DNA of 64,000 bases from Acinetobacter piscicola (GCF_015218165.1 NZ_CP048659.1:124001-188000), one strand, 5' to 3'; counted from the first letter of the stretch, positions 1 through 9,171 are shown. Made by a program: numbers and translations. Notes: generated from the sequence alone by a model not told the origin.

Positions 1-29
1 AGATACTGAAATCTGAAGTGAGTCGTCGA

Positions 30-335
30 TTAACTTTTGTGGTTGAAGCGGCCCAGTTTCTTCAACACACCTTCTAAAAAATCAATTTCTAATGCCTGCT
101 CACCGATTTTTGCATGTAACTTTTTAAGATCAATGGGAGGTTCTGATGGAGCTTTTGATTGATCGAAAGCTTGTGAGGAAGCTGAGATCAATTGATTTTT
201 CCAGTCAATAATTTGGTTTTGATGAACATCAAACTCAGAACTCAATTCAGCAAGTGTTTTTTCTGCTTTGATCGCAGCAAGTGCTACCTTAGCCTTAAAG
301 TCGTTTGAATGATTTCTTCTTGGTCTACGTGCCAT
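30..335 (-). CDS. IS3-family transposase OrfA (element runs off the left edge)
   Basis: Small basic protein that begins MARRPRRNHSNDFK, the usual start of an IS3-family OrfA, with a helix-turn-helix in the first 60 residues and a C-terminal leucine-rich stretch. The ATG at 335 is chosen because GGAG lies about 8 nt upstream; an ATG four codons earlier has no ribosome site. Beyond the stop, another frame reads KVNRRLTSDFSI off the window edge and is probably the start of OrfB. The element lies just past the 3' end of the PBP2 pseudogene. Its outer terminus cannot be placed, though TGATGTTATAAACATC near 356-371 (minus strand) is a candidate. Confidence 0.8.
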   Translation of the reverse strand: MARRPRRNHSNDFKAKVALAAIKAEKTLAELSSEFDVHQNQIIDWKNQLISASSQAFDQSKAPSEPPIDLKKLHAKIGEQALEIDFLEGVLKKLGRFNHKS

Positions 336-1261
336 AAAATACTCCATATATTGATGTTTATAACATCATTTGAGGAGCAGAATATCACTTATAGCAGTTG
401 TTCAAATTTCTGGATCCACCTCTGGGAATACTTTCTTTCAACCAATAATCAAAAATTGGACGAGCAACTTTGGCAGCAGCACTACCACTGCGTCCATTCT
501 CTAAAATAATGGCAAGAACAATTTGAGGGTTATCCGCAGGAGCAAAGCCAATAAATAGAGCATGATCGTAATGCCGTTCAATGAGTAAGGCTTCATTGTA
601 GTGTTTGCCCTGTGCAATACTTTTAACTTGGGCTGTACCTGTTTTTCCTGCAATTTGATATTGTAGTCCCGACTTGATACCTTGACCTGTACCAGACTGA
701 ATCACATCAATCATGGCGTGATGCATTTTTACCCAATCGTTAGGGGTGCCATTAAAGAGAATTTTACCATCTGTATCATGGTGGATTGGGTAGGGTGTTG
801 AACCTTTACTTTCTTTAAGTAAATGAGGGGTAATATGCTTACCAGAATTGGCAACGATTGCTGTCGAAAGGGCTAATTGTAATGGTGTAGCGGTGAATGC
901 CCCCTGACCAATACTTACGGAAATTGTTTCACCCATTAACCATTTTGTCCCACGGGTTCGCATTTTCCATTCGGGTGATGGATATAATCCCGAACCTTCA
1001 TAAGGTAAGTCAATTCCTGTTTTTTCACCAAAGCCAAACTGGGTCATCCATTTGTACATATTGTCGATACCCATTTGATAAGACAATATATAAAAATAGG
1101 TATCACTAGACTGTGTGATCGCTTTATGTAAATCGACAATGCCATGGCCAGATTTTTTCCAATCACGAAATTTATCTGAATAGCCGTAAAACCTTGCCCT
1201 TCAGGGCGGGGATATAAGGCTGCAATCCGCTAGTCCTCCTTGTGGGGATTAGCTAGGATTG

Positions 1262-1675
1262 CTAATGCGGTGTCTGCTGACTCTCAATATATTGTTTAAT
1301 AATTGAAATCGGAGCACCGCCACATGATGCAGCGAAGTAACTAGGTGACCACAGAGCATTTACCCATAGCTTGTTTTTAATTTCGGGGTGTTTGGTTCGT
1401 AAAATTCGACTAGAAGCACCCTTTAAACTATTTACTAAGCTAGAAATTGCTATTTTTGGCGGATAATTCACAAGTAAGTGAACATAGTCATGTTCTCCAT
1501 CAAATTCCATCAATTCAGCTTCAAAGTCTAAGCAGACACGCTCAAATACTTCACGCATCGTTTCTTGCATTGCTTTGGTAAAAACATCTCTACGATATTT
1601 AGCTACAAAGACTAAATGTACATGCATATTAAAAATACAATGGCGACCTGTTCTAATTTCTTGACTAGTACTCAT
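1262..1675 (-). CDS. tnpA: IS200/IS605 TnpA, HUH Y1 transposase
   Basis: Single-strand DNA transposase that nicks and joins the hairpin ends of the element. The HUH motif is visible as MHVHLVFVAKYR and the nucleophilic tyrosine as IIKQYIES near the C-terminus. About 137 residues from the ATG at 1675, a normal length for the family. An in-frame start 30 nt further upstream exists, but it would overlap tnpB and adds no conserved sequence. Transcribed divergently from tnpB, with starts only about 20 nt apart. It looks intact. Confidence 0.88.
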   Translation of the reverse strand: MSTSQEIRTGRHCIFNMHVHLVFVAKYRRDVFTKAMQETMREVFERVCLDFEAELMEFDGEHDYVHLLVNYPPKIAISSLVNSLKGASSRILRTKHPEIKNKLWVNALWSPSYFAASCGGAPISIIKQYIESQQTPH

Positions 1676-1695
1676 ACGCCAAATATATTTTAAGT

Positions 1696-2754
1696 ATGAA
1701 GACACTTAAATTACGCATAAAAGATAAACATTGCAAGATACTAGACCAACTAGCGTTAGAGGTAAACTTTGTTTGGAATTATGTCAATGATTTGTGTTTT
1801 AAACACTTGCAAAGAAAACAACAATTCTTTTCAGCATACGATATTGCAAAATATACAAAAGGTGCATCTAAGGAATGTAACTTGCACAGCCAAACCATAC
1901 AGGCAGTTGCAGAAGAATTAGTGACAAGACGCAAGCAATTCAAGAAATCAAAATTAAAATGGCGTGTCAGCAATAAGAAATCAGCTAGACGCTCTTTAGG
2001 ATGGATACCATTCAAGAAAGTAGCAATCAAATATGCTGATGGCTATGTTCAATATGGTAAGCATCAATTCAAACTATGGGATAGTTACGGACTCAGCAAA
2101 TACAATGTTAAAACAGGCTCATTTGTCGAGGATAGCCGTGGGCGTTGGTATGTTTGCCTTGTGATTGATTCAATTAAAACTGAGAAAACCACCGCTAAAA
2201 CCTCGATTGGCATAGATTTAGGTTTAAAAGATTTAGCGACTTGTTCAGATGGCGTAAAGTTGAAAGCGCCTAAAATCTATCGGCAATATGAACAAAAACT
2301 TGGCATTGCACAACGTGCAAAAAATAAGAAACGTGTTAAAGCGATTCACGCCAAGATCAAAAATATTCGTCAAAACATGCTGCATCAATTCAGCCATAAA
2401 TTGGTGAATGAACATGCAGCAATCTTCGTTGGCAATGTGAATGCCAAAGCATTAGCACAGACTAGATTAGCTAAGTCAGTGTTAGATGCAAGTTGGACAA
2501 CACTAAGAACCATGCTCAAGTATAAATGCGAGAACGCAGGTGTATGGTATGAAGAAGTCAATGAAGCGTATACCACCCAAACGTGTTCGTGCTGTGGCTC
2601 ACGCTTCAGTAGTCCGAAAGGTAGAGCAGGCTTAGGAATAAGAGAATGGCAGTGTTGTGAGTGTGGTAGCTCATGGGATCGGGATATAAATGCCGCACTG
2701 AATATTCTTGCGCTCGGACATGAGCGTCTCGCAGGAGGAATCTCCGTCCTTTAG
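1696..2754 (+). CDS. tnpB: TnpB, RNA-guided RuvC nuclease of the IS605 element
   Basis: 352 residues, the compact TnpB size. RuvC-I is GIDLGLKDLA near residue 175 and RuvC-III is WDRDINAALNIL near 330. A four-cysteine zinc finger (CSCC and CCEC) lies between RuvC-II and RuvC-III. The usual RuvC-II glutamate (as in VIEDLN) is replaced: here the segment reads IFVGNVNAK. A glutamate in VNEAYTTQTC, just before the finger, may take its place, as reported for some TnpB subgroups. TnpB proteins use an RNA from the element's 3' end and cut DNA next to the element's target motif, which favours retention of the element. Confidence 0.87.
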   Translation: MKTLKLRIKDKHCKILDQLALEVNFVWNYVNDLCFKHLQRKQQFFSAYDIAKYTKGASKECNLHSQTIQAVAEELVTRRKQFKKSKLKWRVSNKKSARRSLGWIPFKKVAIKYADGYVQYGKHQFKLWDSYGLSKYNVKTGSFVEDSRGRWYVCLVIDSIKTEKTTAKTSIGIDLGLKDLATCSDGVKLKAPKIYRQYEQKLGIAQRAKNKKRVKAIHAKIKNIRQNMLHQFSHKLVNEHAAIFVGNVNAKALAQTRLAKSVLDASWTTLRTMLKYKCENAGVWYEEVNEAYTTQTCSCCGSRFSSPKGRAGLGIREWQCCECGSSWDRDINAALNILALGHERLAGGISVL

Positions 2755-2772
2755 GTCGGGGAGGATGTCAAG
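2600..2772 (+). ncRNA. Possible reRNA/omegaRNA scaffold at the 3' end of tnpB
   Basis: Inferred from family knowledge: TnpB guide RNAs overlap the 3' end of tnpB and end at the right end of the element, with the guide read from the flanking DNA. Here the right end is at 2772, so the guide would start with the PBP2 sequence at 2773. The 5' limit is a guess, and only the right-end palindrome is directly visible. Confidence 0.35.
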
Positions 2773-3863
2773 ACTATCACCAGGGATTTGGAAATAGCCA
2801 GGATCAAAAATTTTGGTATTCCAGTCAATATAGCCATAATGAATACCGCCCAATCCAGCCATAGGTTTAATTGTTGATGCTGGTGGATAAGTCCCCTGTA
2901 ATGCTCGGTTATATAATGGTTGATCAAGATTCTCATTGAGATTGTTATAATCTTTATGGCTAATACCCGTCACAAATAAATTCGGATTAAAACTTGGGCT
3001 AGATACCATTGCCAGTACTTCACCATTACGAGGATCTAAGGCGATAATCGCTCCACGTTTCTGTGCAAGTTGTTCCGATGCAAACTTTTGTAAATGAAAG
3101 TCAAGTGAAAGATAGAGATCATTGCCACGAATTGCAGGTTGATCTTCTAAATGTTTTAAAACTGTCCCATGTACATTGACTTCAACAGATTCATGACCTT
3201 TTTGCCCATGTAAAAGTTGTTCATAAAATTTTTCTATACCGATTTTACCAATCAGGTTTGTACCTGCATATTTATCTTTATCAATAACTTTTAGCTCTTT
3301 ATCATTAATTCGTCCCACATAGCCAATTAAATGAGCAAACAAATCATCATAAGGATAAATTCGTGTCATTTGGGTTGCAATTTCAACATCAGGAAATTGA
3401 TATTTAACTTCACTAAATCGTGCAATATCTTCATCAGTAAGATGGAATTTAATGGTGACTTGTCAGTTTTTCGTGCATCTTTAAAACGTTTTTGAACTTG
3501 TCCAATATCTTCTGCTGATAAATTTAATATTGGTTGTAAATTTTTGATTAAATTGTTAATTTTTGGATATTGAGCTTTATTTACAGTAATTGAAAAAATA
3601 GGATAATTATGGGCGAGTAATATTCCATTACGATCGTAAATATTTCCTCTCGCAGGTGGGATTGACTGTAAACGAATTCTGTTAGATTCTGAGATAGTTT
3701 GAAAATGTTGATGCTGATAGAGCTGCAAATAACCATATCTAATGATCAAGACAGCAAGACAAATTCCCACTAGAGCCATTGCAAAATAGATTCTCAGGTT
3801 AAAAATCTTCTTTTCCTGCTGTAAATTTTTAACCTGATTATGTGTTTGATGCCACATAAGCAA

Positions 3864-5780
3864 TCAATTCACAAAATGTGCTTGAGTCGTAAAGAAATCA
3901 TGCAGATCTGTAATCAGGATATCCCCAAAATCCTGCCCATTTTGCGCACGTATTCGAATAGATGATTGTTGCATTTCTTGCTCCCCAACAATGATCAGAT
4001 AAGGTATTTTTTGTAGCGTATTTTCACGGATTTTATAGTTCAATTTCGATTGACTTAAATCTAATGTTGCCCTAAAGCCATTCTGTTTAAGTGATTCTTG
4101 GACTTGTTTAGCGTAATCATGTTGTGCATCTGTAATCGGTAAAATTGCGATTTGGACAGGTGCAAGCCAAAATGGGAAGTGCCCCATATAATGCTCGATC
4201 AAAATACCAATAAAGCGCTCAAGAGATCCAAATAAAGCACGGTGCAACATCACAGGCCGTTGTTTTTCATTATTTTCATCAATGTAATGAATATCAAAAC
4301 GTTCTGGTAAATTTAAATCAACCTGAATTGTTCCGCATTGCCATTCACGACCAATGGCATCTTTTAAGGTAAATTCAAGTTTAGGGCCATAAAATGCACC
4401 TTCACCGATATTTAATGTATAAGGAATATTAAGCTGTTCGAGAGATTGTTCTAGTGTGTTTTCTAAGAAATCCCAAATTTCTTCCGTGCCGACACGATGA
4501 TCAGGCCTTGTCGATAATTTAAGCGAAACTTCATTAAAGCCAAATTGCTCATAAATTTTATAAATGAGGGCAATTGTATTTTTACATTCAGATAAAAGCT
4601 GGCTGTTAGTACAAAAAATATGGGCGTCATCTTGGGTAAAATGACGAACACGCATTAATCCATGTAAAGATCCAGATGGCTCATAGCGATGAACTTTACC
4701 AAATTCCGCCATACGTAATGGTAAGTCACGATAACTTCTTAATTCATGTGCATATAGACAAACTGCGCCAGGACAACTCATAGGCTTAAGTGCATAACTT
4801 CGCTGATCTTCAGTGACGGTGGTAAACATATGCTGCTGATAGTTTTGCCAGTGTCCCGAAATTTCCCAAAGTTCACGATCCATGACATCGGGAGTATTAA
4901 CTTCGATATAACCCGCATCATCTTGTTGCTGGCGTAAATAATCTGATAATAACTGAAATAATTTCCATCCTTTCGCGTGCCAGAACACGGCACCTGGTGC
5001 TTTATCATCAAAATGTAGTAAATCAAGTTGTTGTGCTAATTTACGATGATCTCGTTTTGCGGCTTCTTCAACTTGCTTTAAATGTTTTTTTAATTGTTTT
5101 TGGTCAGCCCAACATGTGACATAAATCCGCTGTAACATCGGTTGTGTAGCGTCGCCTTGCCAATATGCACCAGAAACATGAGTCACTTTAAAATATTCTA
5201 AAAATTCAGTATTTGGAACAAGTGGATATAAGTAAACGTCTGAGAAATCATTATTTTGATGGAAAAATAAGTCGCTTGAGTTACTCGTATTTTTTAAGTA
5301 TTGATACTTAAAATCCAAATCTTGCTGTTTAAAAAAATTAGCTGCTTGATCGGCTGTAATCTTTTCAGTGCGAATATCTAAATGTTGTTGTACCCACTCA
5401 TGCATTTTCAGTTCAATGTGTTGTAAATCATCCTGATTAAAATGCGGCGTATCGGCGAAATCATAATAAATACCTTGATTGGTAATTTGATATTCTACAG
5501 GTTGAGCAGCAGAGTATAACTGATGGACAGCCTGTGCTAATAAATAAGCATAGGAGTGTCGTAGTAGATTTAAATTATTGTCATCGTTCAGACTGAAAAG
5601 TTCGATGTGACAGTCATGTTGGATGACATGATGCACATCAACGAAATGAGCATCAATTTTGGCGAGAAAAGCTTTTTTATAGCCTTGAATTTTGAAACGG
5701 GATAAGGTTTCAAAAATCGACATTGGTTGCTCAAGTTGAAGATGCTGTGCTGAACCAAGGAAATTAAGCTGGATATTCAT
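3864..5780 (-). CDS. thrS: Threonyl-tRNA synthetase paralog with a degenerate editing site
   Basis: 638 residues in the ThrRS order: TGS domain (1-62), second N-terminal editing domain (about 65-240), class II catalytic core and anticodon-binding domain (about 535-638). The catalytic zinc ligands are kept: Cys in KPMSCPG, His in TQDDAHIFCT and His in VMLHRALFG. The editing site is not. The E. coli HSCAH motif reads HSYAY and the DMCRGPH motif reads DVYLYPL, so three of four editing residues are gone. It should charge tRNA-Thr but is unlikely to clear Ser-tRNA-Thr. It sits inside the Zur-type operon, 37 nt after pyrC, which fits a copy used during zinc starvation. A standard thrS is expected elsewhere in the genome. 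Confidence 0.93.
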   Translation of the reverse strand: MNIQLNFLGSAQHLQLEQPMSIFETLSRFKIQGYKKAFLAKIDAHFVDVHHVIQHDCHIELFSLNDDNNLNLLRHSYAYLLAQAVHQLYSAAQPVEYQITNQGIYYDFADTPHFNQDDLQHIELKMHEWVQQHLDIRTEKITADQAANFFKQQDLDFKYQYLKNTSNSSDLFFHQNNDFSDVYLYPLVPNTEFLEYFKVTHVSGAYWQGDATQPMLQRIYVTCWADQKQLKKHLKQVEEAAKRDHRKLAQQLDLLHFDDKAPGAVFWHAKGWKLFQLLSDYLRQQQDDAGYIEVNTPDVMDRELWEISGHWQNYQQHMFTTVTEDQRSYALKPMSCPGAVCLYAHELRSYRDLPLRMAEFGKVHRYEPSGSLHGLMRVRHFTQDDAHIFCTNSQLLSECKNTIALIYKIYEQFGFNEVSLKLSTRPDHRVGTEEIWDFLENTLEQSLEQLNIPYTLNIGEGAFYGPKLEFTLKDAIGREWQCGTIQVDLNLPERFDIHYIDENNEKQRPVMLHRALFGSLERFIGILIEHYMGHFPFWLAPVQIAILPITDAQHDYAKQVQESLKQNGFRATLDLSQSKLNYKIRENTLQKIPYLIIVGEQEMQQSSIRIRAQNGQDFGDILITDLHDFFTTQAHFVN

Positions 5781-5816
5781 GTAGAGTCGTCTAAATACAG
5801 GTTGGGTTATTGCAGA

Positions 5817-7172
5817 TTAACGGTCAATTTCTAAGGCTTGACCCTGACAGTTAAGATAAGGTTGCTGTTGGTGCCATGCGAGTTGACCAGAAATGATGGT
5901 TGTATCCACCAGATAGCGGAACGTTTTATCTTGGAAGGGTGTCCAGCCGCAACGCATAAAATTAGTCTGTTCAGCTACTGATTGTTTTTTCTGATTTTCG
6001 CGGATGAGGACTAAATCAGCCCAATAGCCTTCGCGGATATAGCCTCGATCTTTAATACGGAATAAATCGGCAACTTGATGAGAAGTTTTTCTTACCAGCG
6101 TTTCAATTGATAGCTTTTGATCTGCCACTAATTCTAATAATGCGGGTAAGGCATGCTGAACTAGCGGTAACCCTGAAGGGGCATTAAAATAAGTTTGCTG
6201 TTTTTCTTGCCAAGTATGCGGCGCATGGTCTGTGCCAATAATATCTAAACGCTCACTATTGGCGACAGCATCAATGAGGGTATGCTTGTCACTGGCAGTT
6301 TTTATTGCTGGATTACATTTAATTAAATGTCCTAAATCTGCATAATCAGACTCATCAAAAGTTAAGTGATGTATACATACTTCAGCAGTAATATGCTTTT
6401 TATCTAATGGTAAATTTTTAAATAAGCAAAGCTCTTTTGCTGTCGTCAGATGCAACACATGTAGCTGTGTACCAAATTCCTCAGCGAGTGATACGGCTAA
6501 TCGAGAGCTTTCAAAACAGGCTTGTTTATCCCTAATTTTAGGATGTAAGTTTGCTGGAATATCTTTGCCATATTTATCACGATAAAACTCTTCCAGCTGT
6601 TTGATCCGGGGCGTGGATTCGCAATGTGTTAATAAAATAGTGGGTACATTCGCAAATAGGCGCTCTAAAATTTTTGGATCATCAACCAACATATTACCCG
6701 TTGATGCTCCCATAAAAACTTTCACGCCGCTAACCAATTTAGGATCAAGCGCTTCAACAATATCTAAATTTTGTGCACTTACCCCAAAGTGAAATGCATA
6801 ATTGGCTATGCTATGTTGAGCTGCAATTGCTTTTTTATCGTGTAGTGCAGTTAAGTCCAATGTAGCAGGATTGGTATTCGGCATATCCATAAAGCTGGTA
6901 ATTCCACCTATCGCAGCTGCCAAAGATTCTGAGGCAAAACTCCCTTTTTTTGGTGAGCCTGGGTCGCGGAAGTGGACTTGATCATCAATCATGCCTGGGA
7001 GTAACCATGCGCCATCAGCCTCGATGCTCTTGGCATTGTGGATACCCGTTATATTAGATTGTATTTTACGAATACGACCTTGCTGAATAAGGACATCACC
7101 GATTTGTTGCTGCCCCTCATTAACTATATTCGCATTACGTATGATGAGATTTGGGAGTTGTCTAAAATTCAT
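5817..7172 (-). CDS. pyrC: Dihydroorotase paralog (PyrC2-like)
   Basis: 451-residue amidohydrolase that closes N-carbamoyl-aspartate to dihydroorotate in pyrimidine synthesis. The metal-site motif normally DxHxHFREPG reads DDQVHFRDPG, so the first histidine ligand is Gln. The carboxylated lysine (SGVKVFMGAS), later histidines (LLTHCES, HVLHLTT) and the catalytic aspartate (IGTDHAPH) are present. It overlaps the carbonic anhydrase gene by 11 nt, so the two are co-transcribed. Duplicate dihydroorotases are known members of Zur-repressed clusters with folE2. The histidine loss may lower metal demand; activity cannot be judged from sequence alone. Confidence 0.9.
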   Translation of the reverse strand: MNFRQLPNLIIRNANIVNEGQQQIGDVLIQQGRIRKIQSNITGIHNAKSIEADGAWLLPGMIDDQVHFRDPGSPKKGSFASESLAAAIGGITSFMDMPNTNPATLDLTALHDKKAIAAQHSIANYAFHFGVSAQNLDIVEALDPKLVSGVKVFMGASTGNMLVDDPKILERLFANVPTILLTHCESTPRIKQLEEFYRDKYGKDIPANLHPKIRDKQACFESSRLAVSLAEEFGTQLHVLHLTTAKELCLFKNLPLDKKHITAEVCIHHLTFDESDYADLGHLIKCNPAIKTASDKHTLIDAVANSERLDIIGTDHAPHTWQEKQQTYFNAPSGLPLVQHALPALLELVADQKLSIETLVRKTSHQVADLFRIKDRGYIREGYWADLVLIRENQKKQSVAEQTNFMRCGWTPFQDKTFRYLVDTTIISGQLAWHQQQPYLNCQGQALEIDR

Positions 7173-7722
7173 TTTGTAATGCCTTATAACCTTGTACTAA
7201 CTCAATATTAGTGCTCACCACACTTTCAGAAAATTCACTGATAGAAATATCGATCGGTGGGTACAGGCTTAAGTCGGTTCGGGCATTGATATAGCTCATC
7301 GCAGGGACATAAAATGATTCAGGTAAATCGCGACCATCGACAACTGCATTATGACGGATGGCACTATGATCACCGACTTTACAGTTGAATAAGACACTGT
7401 TAAAGCCGACAAATACGCGGTTACCAACCACACATGGACCATGAATAATCGAACGATGGGCGATGGATGAGTTTTTTCCAATCGTGACTTGTGCACCTGC
7501 TTTTGAATGAATGACAACACCATCTTGAATATTTGAATTTTCACCAATGATGATGGGTTGCATGTCGCCATTTTCATCCACTTCATCTGCACGGATCACC
7601 GCATAAGGACCGACAAATACGTTCGCTTCAATAATGACTTTTCCACAAATAATTGCGGTCTGATCAATATAAGCGGATTGGTCAATGACAGGGAGATGAC
7701 CAGTTGGATTTTTACGAATCAT
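7162..7722 (-). CDS. Gamma-class carbonic anhydrase-like hexapeptide protein
   Basis: About 186 residues of left-handed beta-helix repeats typical of the gamma-CA/YrdA/PaaY family. All three metal histidines are visible: VVIHSKAG, then AHRSIIHG with the two histidines five apart. The start is placed at MIRKNPTGHLP (7722), because the upstream extension overlaps hisI by 60 nt and has no hexapeptide character; GAAG lies about 9 nt before this ATG. Third gene of the folE2 operon. Gamma-CA paralogs accompany folE2 and pyrC in other Zur clusters such as the one in Pseudomonas. They can use iron or cobalt, which suits low zinc. Confidence 0.85.
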   Translation of the reverse strand: MIRKNPTGHLPVIDQSAYIDQTAIICGKVIIEANVFVGPYAVIRADEVDENGDMQPIIIGENSNIQDGVVIHSKAGAQVTIGKNSSIAHRSIIHGPCVVGNRVFVGFNSVLFNCKVGDHSAIRHNAVVDGRDLPESFYVPAMSYINARTDLSLYPPIDISISEFSESVVSTNIELVQGYKALQNEF

Positions 7723-7751
7723 GGTAATGTCTTCAATGTTATATAAATTAG

Positions 7752-8177
7752 CTAAATAATGGGCTGAGTTAAAATTGTGGCGTGTTGTGTGTTTAATCCA
7801 AGATAAAAACAATTGGGGCGATTAGTGTGGCAGGCTGGTCCAGTTTGCTCGACCAAAAAAAGGATGCTGTCACCGTCACAATCAAGTCTGGTTTCAATGA
7901 GTTTTTGACGATGTCCTGAACTTTCGCCTTTTCGCCATAAGCACTTCCGCGAGCGAGACCAATAGCAAACCTGTCTTGTATTTAGGGTTTCAAGTAGTGC
8001 ATCACGGTTAATCCAAGCAAGCATTAAGACATCTTTACTTTGTCCATCTTGGGCAATGGCAGTGATTAGTCCATCCTTGTTCCAGGGAATAGCATCAATA
8101 ATGCTTTTCAGTTCATAACATTGCCCCATCTTTCCTTGTTCAATGTCTAGAAAAACTGTTGAACCTACCATTGCCAT
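7752..8177 (-). CDS. hisI: Phosphoribosyl-AMP cyclohydrolase paralog (HisI2-like)
   Basis: 141 residues; third step of histidine synthesis. The family signature is clear: SRSRKCLWRKGESSGH, then LDCDGD, GPACHT and NCF. The three zinc cysteines (DCDGD, GPACH, NCF) are all retained, so this copy is not obviously zinc-free. The first 13 nt overlap folE2, showing translational coupling. The N-terminal 16 residues precede the usual family start, so a later Met is possible. HisI duplicates are known Zur-regulon members, presumably a back-up pool of an essential zinc enzyme. Confidence 0.88.
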   Translation of the reverse strand: MAMVGSTVFLDIEQGKMGQCYELKSIIDAIPWNKDGLITAIAQDGQSKDVLMLAWINRDALLETLNTRQVCYWSRSRKCLWRKGESSGHRQKLIETRLDCDGDSILFLVEQTGPACHTNRPNCFYLGLNTQHATILTQPII

Positions 8178-9070
8178 GATCCCTGAGCGACTGCATCGTG
8201 AGCATGTAAACTTTCAGCATGGATGACTTTGAAGTTAAATCCTGAAATACCTGAGTAGTTGACAAATGCGTGGTATAAGCGGCGTAAAGCATCTTCACAG
8301 AACATTAAATTTTGACCATTTGCTAATGCGAATGCTTGCTCATCTACGCGTTTGACAGCTGTCTGAACAGGTGTTGTCAAGGCTTTTTCTGCATGTGAAA
8401 TGAATTGCCGAATTGGAATGGACTGTAAACAAGGGTCTAAGTTAAAACGTAGCTGAGCAAAACTTCTTTGGCTGTGTGGAGTTGCTACAATCGCATCTGT
8501 TGTACCTAACCACGCCATAATTTCATCGGTGTTTTGTGGATTTATTTTTTTTGTATCAATGGCATCTTGAAAGCTTTTTTGAATGAGGTCACGTGCTAAA
8601 GCAGCAGAACAAGGACAGGTTGAGGAATAGGTGATTTCTATTGCTAATTCTGCTTCAAAAGTATGCTCACTTAACTTACAGGATAAGCTAAATGGATAAC
8701 TTTTCCAGCCCGATAGTGCGCTGACTAAAGCAGGTTGTTCTAAATTAAACTCCGCTTGAATATCAAGGCGGGCTTGTTGAGAGAGCTCAGTATGGCTCGC
8801 TAAAAAATCTTGAAGCACTTGATAAATTTTACTTAAAGTTAGGTCAGGTAGGGCATGGAGTTCCAGCAGTCGAGTATACAGTCTAGACATATGAATACCT
8901 TTAGCCTGAGGATCATCTAAGCTGACATAGGCATTCACTTTACTTGCGCACAGTGTATTTTGAATGTGAATAGGTAAGGCGATATTCTCCATTCCGACCC
9001 AATCGAGAGGATAGGCATGCATATTCAGAAAAGGTTCAGATGAGACATCTGGGAGCTGCAAGGCATTCAT
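8165..9070 (-). CDS. folE2: GTP cyclohydrolase FolE2 (type IB)
   Basis: 301 residues; makes dihydroneopterin triphosphate for folate and queuosine. Type IB enzymes replace the zinc-dependent FolE and can use other metals. Family motifs seen: YSSTCPCSAAL near residue 150 with the metal cysteine, and ATPHSQRS. First gene of the minus-strand operon folE2-hisI-gammaCA-pyrC-thrS-PBP2. Its ATG is 21 nt from the Zur-like palindrome at 9091-9110, so Zur bound there would block the promoter. No strong Shine-Dalgarno is seen. FolE2 next to a Zur box is the clearest sign that the operon responds to zinc. Confidence 0.93.
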   Translation of the reverse strand: MNALQLPDVSSEPFLNMHAYPLDWVGMENIALPIHIQNTLCASKVNAYVSLDDPQAKGIHMSRLYTRLLELHALPDLTLSKIYQVLQDFLASHTELSQQARLDIQAEFNLEQPALVSALSGWKSYPFSLSCKLSEHTFEAELAIEITYSSTCPCSAALARDLIQKSFQDAIDTKKINPQNTDEIMAWLGTTDAIVATPHSQRSFAQLRFNLDPCLQSIPIRQFISHAEKALTTPVQTAVKRVDEQAFALANGQNLMFCEDALRRLYHAFVNYSGISGFNFKVIHAESLHAHDAVAQGSWQW

Positions 9071-9090
9071 AATTGAAAGTAAGTGTTAAA

Positions 9091-9110
9091 TGTTATGTTA
9101 TAACATAACA
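9091..9110. promoter_or_regulatory. Zur-like operator of the folE2 operon
   Basis: Perfect 20-bp palindrome TGTTATGTTATAACATAACA, the shape of gammaproteobacterial Zur boxes. It lies 21-40 nt upstream of folE2. A second, offset inverted repeat overlaps it (AAGTGTTA at 9081-9088 and TAACACTT at 9106-9113). The same core occurs between cysS and zrlA. Confidence 0.85.
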
Positions 9111-9171
9111 CTTAATGGGTGTTATTTCTAGTATGCTTGTGATAAGAACTGATAAATAGTCGATTTTTATT

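Larger units (their letters stand above)
1177..2772. mobile_element. IS200/IS605-family element with divergent tnpA and tnpB
   Basis: The boundaries are set by reconstructing the interrupted PBP2 gene: left flank ends AAATTTATC at 1176, right flank starts ACTATCACC at 2773, and joining them restores the reading frame. No target duplication is present, as expected for single-strand HUH transposition. The left end carries a hairpin (GCCCT-TC-AGGGC, 1196-1207); the right end carries an imperfect one around CCGTCCTTTAGGTCGG. Length is 1596 bp. The left-flanking TTTATC is the likely target and TAM-like sequence. Confidence 0.88.
385..3857 (-). pseudogene. PBP2-like transpeptidase gene, frameshifted and split by an IS605-type element
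   Basis: Three pieces make one penicillin-binding protein 2 (peptidoglycan transpeptidase of cell elongation). The N-terminal piece, from the ATG at 3857, has a membrane anchor followed by PPARGNIYDRNG. The middle piece holds the active-site motif STIK, and the C-terminal piece holds SSDTYFY and KTGTAQ. A frameshift lies near 3458-3462, and an IS605-type element sits at 1177-2772. Removing the element restores frame across the junction (PGDS then DKFRDWKK, as in the family). The ATG is 6 nt after the thrS stop, so the gene was the last in the folE2-thrS operon. It is probably a paralog, because a broken sole PBP2 would be costly; the genomic copy is not visible here. The C-terminus next to the IS3 element may also be altered. 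Confidence 0.9.

Noticed and set aside
1..60. OrfB of the left-edge IS3 as a called gene
   Set aside because: Only about ten codons are visible and the frame relation to OrfA is not the usual one.
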